A stretch of 64,000 nt of DNA from Bradyrhizobium erythrophlei (lineage in GTDB: Bacteria; Pseudomonadota; Alphaproteobacteria; Rhizobiales; Xanthobacteraceae), in NCBI RefSeq assembly GCF_900129505.1, contig NZ_LT670818.1, forward strand, positions 7,411,001 to 7,475,000. Direction: 5' to 3'. A model generated the notes under the pieces. It was not told where the DNA came from, made no database searches, and saw only the letters and a program-made list of their open reading frames with translations. Each line of letters starts with the position of its first letter. Position 1 is the stretch's first letter. The position numbers and the translations under genes were made by a program. Positions 27,269 through 34,425 of the stretch are shown in pieces.

Positions 27269-27673
27269 GTGACGCAGACAATCGAGGAAAAGAATAAGGC
27301 TTTCGTGTTGGAGGCTTTCGAAACGCTTTTCAACAAGAGGGACTACGCCGCTGCGGAGCGTTTCTGGTCTCCGAACTACATTCAGCACAGCGCGCACATT
27401 CCGCCGGGACGCGAGGGCCTCTTCGCGTTGGTCAAGGGCACACCCGACAGCCTCCATTACGAGAACGGGCTTACCGTCGCCAACGGAGACTACGTGTTGC
27501 TCCACGGCCGGTTCTCAGGCATGGGCCTGCCGGCGAACTGGATCGTGGTGGATATCGTGCGCCTCGAGAACGGCCGACTTGCCGAGCACTGGGACGTCAT
27601 CGAGGACGAAGCGACTAAGGAGGCGTCCGTTAGCGGCCTGCCCATGTTCGGGACGACATTTCCCTCGGGATGA
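27269..27673 (+). CDS. SnoaL/NTF2-like small protein
   Basis: 134 residues. I choose the GTG at 27269 because AAGGAG lies 7 bp upstream and the fold begins there (TQTIEEKNKAFVLEAFETLFNKRDYAAAERFW). The pattern IQHSAHIPPGREGLFALV, then ENGLTVANGDYVLLHGRFSG and ENGRLAEHWDVI, is the SnoaL/polyketide-cyclase-like cone fold. Members are small hydrolases, isomerases or binding proteins. It closes the rightward series that begins at 23706. Confidence 0.88.
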   Translation: MTQTIEEKNKAFVLEAFETLFNKRDYAAAERFWSPNYIQHSAHIPPGREGLFALVKGTPDSLHYENGLTVANGDYVLLHGRFSGMGLPANWIVVDIVRLENGRLAEHWDVIEDEATKEASVSGLPMFGTTFPSG

Positions 27674-27899
27674 TCTGCTGCGGGCGTCCGAAATGGGGGC
27701 AGCACATGTCCGTTCCGGGTCCAGGCCGTGTGGAAACGTTTTTCGTACCCCAATAACTGCAAGCAACCGGGCGTGACGGACCTCGACGCGACCGGCTGAG
27801 CCTATTTTTGCTGTATCGAGTCTGGAGTCAATCCGGGCGCAGCCTCGGGCCGTGCTGAGCGACCTTAGCGGTCTCACGGCGCGCACCATGACACGCTCT

Positions 27900-29357
27900 T
27901 CAAGCCCGGATCGCTGCGAGGAACGGTTTGATACCGACGATGTTCATCACGCGCGTGAGGTTGTAGGCGAGCACGTGCAGCGCCATCTCAGTCGCCACTT
28001 TGGGCAGCGTCTTCATCAAAAAGTGCGTCGCCCCCATCCGCATCTTCAGCGTGCCGAACGGATGCTCGACTGTCTCGCGGCGAGTACGCATCGCGTCCGG
28101 ATTCTTGTCCAGGCGGGCCTGCACAGCATCGACAACGTGCTCGTGTTCCCAACGCGTGATGCGGCGTTGCGGTCCCTTCGTGCACTGAGCCTTCAGCGCG
28201 CAGGTCCGGCACGTGTTACTCCAATAGCGGTGCAGGACCAATCCATTTTCCTCGTTCGCGAAGCGGTGGATGAGCGTCTCACCGGCTGGACAAACGTAAA
28301 TGTCCTCTTCGGCCACATAGCGGAAATCCTGCTTGCCGAAGCGGCCTTCGGACTTTGCCCCCGATGTCTGCGGTTTTGGCAGCGTGACCGTGATGCCAGC
28401 CTCTTCGCATGCGAGGATCTCCTCGCCTTTGAAGTAGCCGCGATCGGCGAAGGCTTCGAGGTTTTCTGCCTCCAATGCCGCCTTCGCTTGGTTGGCCATG
28501 TTCGCAAGATGCGACTTGTCGGTGCCGACGTTGGTCACCTCATGCGCGACGATCAGATGGTTCGTCGTATCAACGGCCGCTTGTACGTTATAGCCGACCA
28601 TCCCAGAGCCGCGCCCGCTGGTCGCCATCGAGCGGGAATCAGGATCGGTGAAGGAGACCTGCTGATCGGGCGCGGCAAGCATCTCCTTCTCAATCGCTTT
28701 GAGGCGCTTGACCTCCTCTTCGAGCTTGATCAGCTTCTCCTTGAGCCGCGTGGTCCTGGCCACAAGCTCCTCCGACGGCACCTCACCGGCAGCTGTCTGG
28801 CGATCGGCTGTGTCAAGTTGGCTCAGATAGCGCGCAACGCTCTCCTCGATCTGCGCCAGACGCCGCTCCATCTTTCCCTTCGTGAAGTTGTTGTCGCGCG
28901 AGTTAACCGCCTTGAACTTGCTGCCGTCGATCGCAACGCTCGCTTTCGCCAGCAGACCCATCTTGCGGCACAAGGCAACGAATTGCGCGCAGACCTTCTT
29001 GATGGCGGGGCCGTTGTCTTTGCGGAAATCGGCGATGGTTTTGTGATCCGGAACGAGCCGTCCCGTCAGCCACATCACTTCCAGATTGCGGCCAGCCTCA
29101 CGCTCCAGCCGCCGGCTCGATTGGACCCGGTTGAGATAGCCATAGATATAAAGCTTGAGCATCGCCGAAGGATGATACGCGGGCCGGCCGGTCGCCGCCG
29201 GGTTGACGCCATCGAACCCCAGCTCGCGCAGTTCCAGCGCATCGACGAACACATCGACCGCGCGAACAGGATTGCTCTCGTCCACCCAATCATCAAGGCA
29301 TTCCGGTAACAGTGTCGTCTGCTGGCGATCCGCCCCTTGAACGAAACCCTTCATCAT
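27900..29357 (-). CDS. IS1182-family transposase
   Basis: 485 residues from the ATG at 29357. Full-length DDE transposase of the IS1182 group. The N-terminal domain has LLPECLDDWVDESNPVRAVD and GRPAYHPSAMLKLYIYGYL. The catalytic Asp is in ASVAIDGSKFKAVNSRDNN, with a long coiled-coil insertion (about 170-235), then GYNVQAAVDT, AFADRGYFKGEEI, and the CPAGE...CRTCALKAQC zinc-like knuckle and ETVEHPFGTLK with the Glu. A possible right end, TTTTCACACAGTCT (about 29398-29411), abuts the repeat flank at 29412. I could not find its partner on the left, so the element limits are unsure. Confidence 0.92.
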   Translation of the reverse strand: MMKGFVQGADRQQTTLLPECLDDWVDESNPVRAVDVFVDALELRELGFDGVNPAATGRPAYHPSAMLKLYIYGYLNRVQSSRRLEREAGRNLEVMWLTGRLVPDHKTIADFRKDNGPAIKKVCAQFVALCRKMGLLAKASVAIDGSKFKAVNSRDNNFTKGKMERRLAQIEESVARYLSQLDTADRQTAAGEVPSEELVARTTRLKEKLIKLEEEVKRLKAIEKEMLAAPDQQVSFTDPDSRSMATSGRGSGMVGYNVQAAVDTTNHLIVAHEVTNVGTDKSHLANMANQAKAALEAENLEAFADRGYFKGEEILACEEAGITVTLPKPQTSGAKSEGRFGKQDFRYVAEEDIYVCPAGETLIHRFANEENGLVLHRYWSNTCRTCALKAQCTKGPQRRITRWEHEHVVDAVQARLDKNPDAMRTRRETVEHPFGTLKMRMGATHFLMKTLPKVATEMALHVLAYNLTRVMNIVGIKPFLAAIRA

Positions 29358-29411
29358 CCCCCCGCGATTCAGCAAGGGAAGCATGGCATCGGTCAGGTTT
29401 TCACACAGTCT

Positions 29412-29487
29412 GGGTCAAAGGCTGACCTCGAGCCGCTAATGCTCAAGGTCCGCTCTTCCATCCACAGCGGACATTCACCGAAGCCGC
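29412..29487 (+). repeat. Flank block preceding R2 (gtccgc dyad)
   Basis: This block has GGGTCAAAGGCTGACCTCGA followed by a GTCCGCTCTTCC...CAGCGGAC dyad. The same block precedes R10 (62244-62320). Related gtccgc...gcggac dyads recur in the gaps of this window. Confidence 0.8.
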
Positions 29488-29588
29488 AAGTGGGCTTTTC
29501 CTTGTAAAAAAATCGAAGATTTTGGGTATGAACCAGGCCCACCGGTCCGCACCCTCATCGCGCCAGAGATTTGACCACCCCCGACCCC
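29488..29588 (+). repeat. Dispersed repeat R2 (core only)
   Basis: Opens AAGTGGGCTTTTCC, then an AT-rich centre, GAACCAGGCCCACCGGTCC and ATTTGACCACCCCCGACCCC. Block B is absent. The minus-strand zinc-ribbon gene terminates inside this copy. Confidence 0.92.
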
Positions 29589-29812
29589 ATCCGCAAAAGA
29601 CGACGCTCTCGGTAGGACCATTGACGGCAAGCGTCCGAACAAAAGCGAGCGTCACGTCTGGCGCTCTGAAAGCCAAACTTGCAAACCTCACAAGCAAGTG
29701 CCTTTGTCCGCTTTTTCGAACGAAGGTATCGAGAATAACAGGTCGCACATCGACCCTTCACGTTGTCGATCAAGCTTGTCTTTCGGCAGTCTGCGCAAAT
29801 TATCGCGGCCAT
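29555..29812 (-). CDS. Small zinc-ribbon protein
   Basis: 85 residues. Four cysteine pairs or knuckles: CADC (6-9), CATC (22-25), CEVC (41-44) and FCSDAC (57-62) in an ARFCSDACRQWSYRERR context, so it probably binds two zinc ions. Similar short treble-clef or zinc-ribbon proteins occur in phage and accessory DNA. The last eight or so residues (GSGVVKSLAR) and the stop codon are encoded by repeat R2, so its C-terminus may have been set by the repeat. No partner gene is close enough to assign a role. Confidence 0.6.
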   Translation of the reverse strand: MAAIICADCRKTSLIDNVKGRCATCYSRYLRSKKRTKALACEVCKFGFQSARRDARFCSDACRQWSYRERRLLRMGSGVVKSLAR

Positions 29813-29884
29813 GCGTTACGGATACACGGAGTGCTCGATTCGTACTACGGGTATCTGTAACAAGGGCCAGGCAGATATGCCTTA

Positions 29885-31057
29885 TCACTTTGCCCGCTTA
29901 CCGGCTAACCAAGTCGTCAGGACATCGAGGTTTGTTGTTAGTGCAACGATGTCTGCTCGAGCCCCGGCACTTAGCCTACCGCGGTGGTGCTCGATTCCCA
30001 AAAACCGTGCCGGGACGAGCGATGCGGCGCGAAGTGCGTCATCGAGGGAAGTCCCCACGAGCGTTACTGCATTTTTAACAGCCGATGCCATGTCGAGATG
30101 AGCGCCGGCAAGCGTTCCGTTTTCGGAGACCAGTCGTCCGTGCCGCAGCTGGATCTGCCTCCCCATGAGTTCGAAATGGTCTTGCTCGGTGCCAACGGTG
30201 GGCATTGCATCACTGACAAGGGCAATGTTGCTCCGATTTTTTGATGAAAAGACGGCCCGCACAACGAGCGGATCGACATGTATACCGTCGAGAATAATGC
30301 CCGCTGTAAGACGTTCGTCCGTAAGGGCCACGCCAACAATACCAGGTTCTCGGGCGTTCATGGGGGGCATTGCATTGAATAGGTGTGTAACTCCACTAAG
30401 CCCCTCGTCGATGGCCCTTATCAACGTGTCGGGAGTTGCCTCGCTGTGACCAACTGACACCCGAATTCCGCTCGAAGCGAGGGTCTTCACAAACCCCGCA
30501 GGTACGCATTCTGGCGCCAGAGTCACCATGGACGATCCGACTGTGGATAGCTCTCCGAGCCAATCCAGATCGTCCCTTGTCGCGGACAGAATACAGTCGC
30601 CCCGATGAATCCCCGGGCGCAAGCGACTAATAAACGGACCTTCGAGATGAAGACCCAGGATTCCGTCGGTGCCGGCCAGTAATTTTGCGGCAGCAATTGC
30701 GGCCGTCGCCTTCACGCGGGTATCGCTTATCAATGTAGGTAAACAGCTTGTAGTGCCGTACCGGCGATGTGCTCGAGCAATCGCGCACATCGCGTCCGGC
30801 GTTGGCTCATCATTGAGAAGAATGCCGCCGCCACCGTTGACTTGCAGGTCGATGAAGCCCGGCGCAAGCATCGTCCCGGGCGGCATAACTTCGGTGCGCC
30901 AGTCACCTGACGTCTGATCGCGCGGCGCGATGCACTGAACCACTCCACGATCGATCAAGATGACCGCATTATTGTGCCATCGATATCCATCGAAAATACG
31001 GTCAGCCGAAATTGCCGACTGGTGCGTTTGGGCGTGTTCGGCTGGTTCCAGACCCAT
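29885..31057 (-). CDS. nagA: N-acetylglucosamine-6-phosphate deacetylase
   Basis: 390 residues. An amidohydrolase barrel with NagA signatures: PGFIDLQVNGGGG (about 66), LGLHLEGPFISRLRPGIH (metal-binding Glu, about 136), VSVGHSEATP (His), THLFNAMPPMNAREPG (His), DGIHVDP and LVSDAMPTVG (catalytic Asp). The usual HxH is QVN here, as in the one-metal NagA type. It removes acetate from GlcNAc-6-P. It is divergent from the kinase-murQ-SIS operon, and the four together form an amino-sugar salvage module. Confidence 0.93.
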   Translation of the reverse strand: MGLEPAEHAQTHQSAISADRIFDGYRWHNNAVILIDRGVVQCIAPRDQTSGDWRTEVMPPGTMLAPGFIDLQVNGGGGILLNDEPTPDAMCAIARAHRRYGTTSCLPTLISDTRVKATAAIAAAKLLAGTDGILGLHLEGPFISRLRPGIHRGDCILSATRDDLDWLGELSTVGSSMVTLAPECVPAGFVKTLASSGIRVSVGHSEATPDTLIRAIDEGLSGVTHLFNAMPPMNAREPGIVGVALTDERLTAGIILDGIHVDPLVVRAVFSSKNRSNIALVSDAMPTVGTEQDHFELMGRQIQLRHGRLVSENGTLAGAHLDMASAVKNAVTLVGTSLDDALRAASLVPARFLGIEHHRGRLSAGARADIVALTTNLDVLTTWLAGKRAK

Positions 31058-31167
31058 CGCCTCACTTCCTCACTGGCCGGTTGGTCGGCCCGATCGATCC
31101 GTTGGCCGAACTGCAGGATGCACCGGCTCGGAGCCCGGGAATCATGAGAGCGGAACTCAGGGGGCTA

Positions 31168-31202
31168 GCAAACGTTCCGGAAGGTGCTACCACAACGTTT
31201 GC
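31168..31202. promoter_or_regulatory. Inverted repeat between nagA and the kinase gene
   Basis: Perfect 9-bp arms GCAAACGTT (31168-31176) and AACGTTTGC (31194-31202) with a 17-bp spacer, 35 bp upstream of the kinase start and 111 bp from the nagA start. A good candidate operator for the divergent amino-sugar operons. No regulator gene of its own is in the module. Confidence 0.55.
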
Positions 31203-31236
31203 GCACTGAGCATCGCCATTTTTCGCGAGTAAGCGA

Positions 31237-32172
31237 ATGAGCAAATACGGGTCATCGGATCACGCTCAATTTTATATCGGAGTCGACGGCGGTGGAACTA
31301 GTTGCCGAGCTCGCATCGAAGATGCGGAAGGTCGTCTTCTGGGTCAAGGCGCCGCCGGCCCCGCTGCAACGCGAATCGGCGCGGATAGGTCGATGCAGGC
31401 GGTGCGAACAGCGAGTATGGCAGCCGCTACCGACGCCGGGCTGCTGCCGACCGCCCTTGCTCACACGAGCGCCGGCGTGGGATTGGCTGGAATTGATCGT
31501 AAAGGGGCCCGTGAGGCGTTTCTGAGCTTCCCACATCCGTTTCGAAACGTCATCTACGCGACTGACGCGAACATCGCTTGCTTGGGAGCGCACAGTGGCC
31601 GCGATGGAGGCATTGTCGTTCTGGGCACCGGCAGCATCGGCTTCGCTCGGGTGAAAGGCCGCGAACTCCGTATCGGAGGATACGGCTTCCCGATCTCCGA
31701 TGAGGGCAGTGGTGCCGATCTCGGACTAAAGGCCGTGCGGCTCGCCCTTCGCGCACACGATGGCAGAGCTAGACCGACTCCCTTTTTGCTCGAGGTCATG
31801 GGACGGCTTGGGCCTGATGCCTCTACGTTAGTCGCCTGGGCCGAACAGGCGACCGCGACCGAGTATGCAAGCTTGGCTCCAATTGCTTTAAGCTACGCAG
31901 AGGCTGGTGATCCGTTCGCAGAAGAAATTGTCGCCGAAGGTGCCCGGCATGTCGACGTGCTCATTGGTTCACTGGTGGAGTTCGGTGCGCCGCGTATCTC
32001 CCTCCTTGGGGGTCTGGCATCGCGTCTGGTTCAATGGCTTTCACCCGACGTCCTACACTTTCTTTCCCCGCCTGAAGGCGACGCGGTAGCCGGGGCCCTG
32101 CTTTTGGCCCGTCGCGAAGGACGCACACCAACACCAGGCGAGGCGGCAGGGGAAGGTGCGCAGATATGCTGA
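31237..32172 (+). CDS. BadF/BadG-type N-acetylhexosamine kinase
   Basis: 311 residues. Actin-like ATPase fold: phosphate-1 loop IGVDGGGTSCRARI (about 14-27), IVVLGTGSIGFAR (phosphate-2), ISDEGSGADLGLKAVRLAL, which is typical of N-acetylglucosamine kinases of this family, and ISLLGGLASRL (adenosine loop). It phosphorylates GlcNAc and possibly MurNAc with ATP. The stop overlaps the murQ start by 7 bp. With murQ, nagA and the SIS-domain protein it supplies a complete route from recycled cell-wall amino sugars to fructose-6-phosphate. Confidence 0.88.
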   Translation: MSKYGSSDHAQFYIGVDGGGTSCRARIEDAEGRLLGQGAAGPAATRIGADRSMQAVRTASMAAATDAGLLPTALAHTSAGVGLAGIDRKGAREAFLSFPHPFRNVIYATDANIACLGAHSGRDGGIVVLGTGSIGFARVKGRELRIGGYGFPISDEGSGADLGLKAVRLALRAHDGRARPTPFLLEVMGRLGPDASTLVAWAEQATATEYASLAPIALSYAEAGDPFAEEIVAEGARHVDVLIGSLVEFGAPRISLLGGLASRLVQWLSPDVLHFLSPPEGDAVAGALLLARREGRTPTPGEAAGEGAQIC

Positions 32173-33059
32173 CTGAGCACATAAGCCCGCGGTTCGTCGA
32201 CCTCGATTCATGGTCCACTAGCGACATGATCCAAGCCCTGTATGACGGACAGCTCGTCGCTTGCGCAGCTGTGAGACCGGCCCTGCCGGCGATAAATGCC
32301 GCCGTAGATGACGCGGTGATGGCCCTCAAGCGCGGCGGTCGCTTGGTTTACGTGGGTGCCGGCACCTCCGGTCGCATCGCCATTCAGGACGGCGCGGAGC
32401 TTCGTCCGACATACGATTGGCCAAGCGATCGTATCGTTTTCGTGATGGCTGGAGGAATGCAAGCGCTAGTGGAGAGCGTTGAAGGTGCCGAAGATAACGA
32501 AGCAAAAGGGGTAGAAGCTATTGCCCAAGCTAACGTTGATCAAAACGACGTTGTTATAGCTGTCGCAGCGAGCGGTACGACGCCGTTCACTGTCGGAGCC
32601 CTACGTTCCGCAGGAGCGAGGGGAGCCCTCTGCATTGCAGTGGCGAATAACCGAGGCGCCCCGCTTTTTGAACTAGCGCGCCATCGTATCTTGATTGAGA
32701 CCGGGACGGAGGTGCTGGCAGGCTCGACGCGGCTGCAAGCGGGAACAGCCCAAAAGATCGTCCTAAATCTCTTTTCTACAGCCGTGATGGTCAAGCTGGG
32801 CCGCGTCTACCGGGGTCTGATGGTAAGCATGCGCGCAAGCAATGCGAAGCTTCTTCGCCGTGCAGAAATCATCGTTAGCCAGATCGTGGGTTGCGACGAG
32901 GATGATGCTGCCACATTCGTTCAACGCGCGGAGGGTGACGTCAAAATTGCCGTCCTACTCGGTCTAGGATGGGAAAAAACCGACGCCATCGAGTCATTGC
33001 TCAAACACGAGGGCAATCTGAGATCAGTTATCGACGAGTTGGCTCATGATCGAACATGA
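32166..33059 (+). CDS. murQ: N-acetylmuramic acid 6-phosphate etherase
   Basis: 297 residues. SIS-domain lyase that cleaves the D-lactyl ether of MurNAc-6-P to give GlcNAc-6-P. Signatures: RFVDLDSWSTSDMIQAL at the N-terminus, LVYVGAGTSGRIAIQDGAEL (about 58-77) with the catalytic Glu, MAGGMQALVESVEGAEDN, and AASGTTPF. The C-terminal part NLFSTAVMVKLGRVYRGLMV is typical for MurQ. It overlaps the kinase gene at its start and the next gene by 14 bp at its end, so the three are one translationally coupled operon. Confidence 0.95.
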   Translation: MLTEHISPRFVDLDSWSTSDMIQALYDGQLVACAAVRPALPAINAAVDDAVMALKRGGRLVYVGAGTSGRIAIQDGAELRPTYDWPSDRIVFVMAGGMQALVESVEGAEDNEAKGVEAIAQANVDQNDVVIAVAASGTTPFTVGALRSAGARGALCIAVANNRGAPLFELARHRILIETGTEVLAGSTRLQAGTAQKIVLNLFSTAVMVKLGRVYRGLMVSMRASNAKLLRRAEIIVSQIVGCDEDDAATFVQRAEGDVKIAVLLGLGWEKTDAIESLLKHEGNLRSVIDELAHDRT

Positions 33060-34074
33060 CCGAGCCCAGACAGCCATGGCTCGAGAGATCCGGGAGATCC
33101 CGCTTACAACTGAGCGCCTTCTGGCAGAACATGATTTGATCACAACTGTCGCAAATCGCATCCGCCACGCCAACCCACGGGTCATTGTGATTTCAGGCCG
33201 CGGCAGCTCTGGAAATGCGGGAACTCTTCTTCGCTATTTGTTTGAAACTCAGGCGGGTTTACTCGTTTCGACGTCCGCTCCCTCAGTCGTGACAACCTAC
33301 AAACAATCGATCGATATGCGGGACGCCGTTTTCATCGTCATATCACAATCCGGTCGTAGTCCCGATCTTGTGACAGGAGCGCAATCGGCCAGAAAAAGTG
33401 GGGCCCTGACAGTTGCTATTGTAAACGATGTGAGATCGCCCGTTGCTCTTGCCTGCGAACTGACGCTGCCGATTGGAGCTGGCCTAGAGCGTTCAGTCGT
33501 CGCTACAAAATCTGTCGTACTGTCGATGGTGATAGGCGTGCAACTTATCGCATCGCTCACCTCCGATCATGCTTTGGGCGAAAAGATCACACAGCTCCCG
33601 CGAAGATTCAGTGACGCGCTTACCTGCGATTGGTCAGCCTGGAGCGGCAGTTTCGCAGCAGCACGCGCAGCGTTCGTAATTGGGCGGGGATTTGGATTGG
33701 GACCGGCGCGCGAGATCGGGCTTAAGATCGCCGAAACGATGCGGCTACCGACATTAAGCTATAGTGCAGCAGAGGTAATGCACGGTCCACTTGCTTCTGC
33801 CAGCACTGAAACTCCATTTCTCGTGTTGAGGCAGAACGACGGATCATCTGCCATGGTCGATGCTTTGATCGCCGATCTTCGTGTCAGAAAGCTGAATGTC
33901 TTTTCCGTTGGTGATCCAAGCGGAACGCTTCCGTGGATAGGAAACGATGATCCAATTTGCGATGCGATTACGATGTTGTTGCCAGCCTATGCTACCATAG
34001 AGCAGGCTGCGCGGGATCGCGGTTTTGATCCGGACAATCCGCCAAATCTCACCAAAATAACAGAAACCCTCTGA
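33046..34074 (+). CDS. GlmS-like SIS-domain aminosugar isomerase/deaminase (NagB-II type)
   Basis: 342 residues with two SIS domains and no glutaminase domain. Motifs: REIREIPLTTERLL (as in the GlmS isomerase N-terminus), VIVISGRGSSGNAGTLLRY (about 46), VFIVISQSGRSPDLV, AVVATKSV-like RSVVATKSVVLSM, and ALKIAET-like GLKIAETMRLPTLSYSAAEVMHGP, which holds the isomerase Glu/His region. Proteins of this type deaminate glucosamine-6-P to fructose-6-P in nag operons. It closes the kinase-murQ operon; repeat R3 follows 60 bp after its stop. Confidence 0.9.
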   Translation: MIEHDRAQTAMAREIREIPLTTERLLAEHDLITTVANRIRHANPRVIVISGRGSSGNAGTLLRYLFETQAGLLVSTSAPSVVTTYKQSIDMRDAVFIVISQSGRSPDLVTGAQSARKSGALTVAIVNDVRSPVALACELTLPIGAGLERSVVATKSVVLSMVIGVQLIASLTSDHALGEKITQLPRRFSDALTCDWSAWSGSFAAARAAFVIGRGFGLGPAREIGLKIAETMRLPTLSYSAAEVMHGPLASASTETPFLVLRQNDGSSAMVDALIADLRVRKLNVFSVGDPSGTLPWIGNDDPICDAITMLLPAYATIEQAARDRGFDPDNPPNLTKITETL

Positions 34075-34134
34075 TGCCGCTAGGGATGCTCCATTCATCG
34101 GTCCCTTGCTACGTCCGACCTGAAGGCAATAATC

Positions 34135-34234
34135 AAGTGGGCTTTTCCTTTTAAAGAACTCGAGAATTTTGCGCACGAATTATGCCCACCGGTCCGCATC
34201 CTCATCGCGCCAGAGAATTGACCACCCCCACCCA
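34135..34234 (+). repeat. Dispersed repeat R3 (core only)
   Basis: Opens AAGTGGGCTTTTCC, then ATGCCCACCGGTCCGCATCC and GAATTGACCACCCCCACCC. It replaces the usual GAACCAGG by GAATTATG. Block B is absent. Confidence 0.92.
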
Positions 34235-34425
34235 CAGGCCTGAGCGAACGACTCGCAGGTAACCCACAATCGTTCGACCACCACGAAAGCCAGTCACGGC
34301 CCCGGAAATGGCGGCTCTGTCGCTTTCAATCAGGCCAACCCGACGCTCATTTCGGGCCGATGGAGCTTGGGTAATCGCAATCAAAGGCTTTATTCGCGTC
34401 GGTAACATGGGGCAGGATACGACTC

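Noticed and set aside
27852..29309. A 485-codon plus-strand frame opposite the IS1182 transposase
   Set aside because: Antisense shadow; the minus strand has all catalytic motifs of the transposase.
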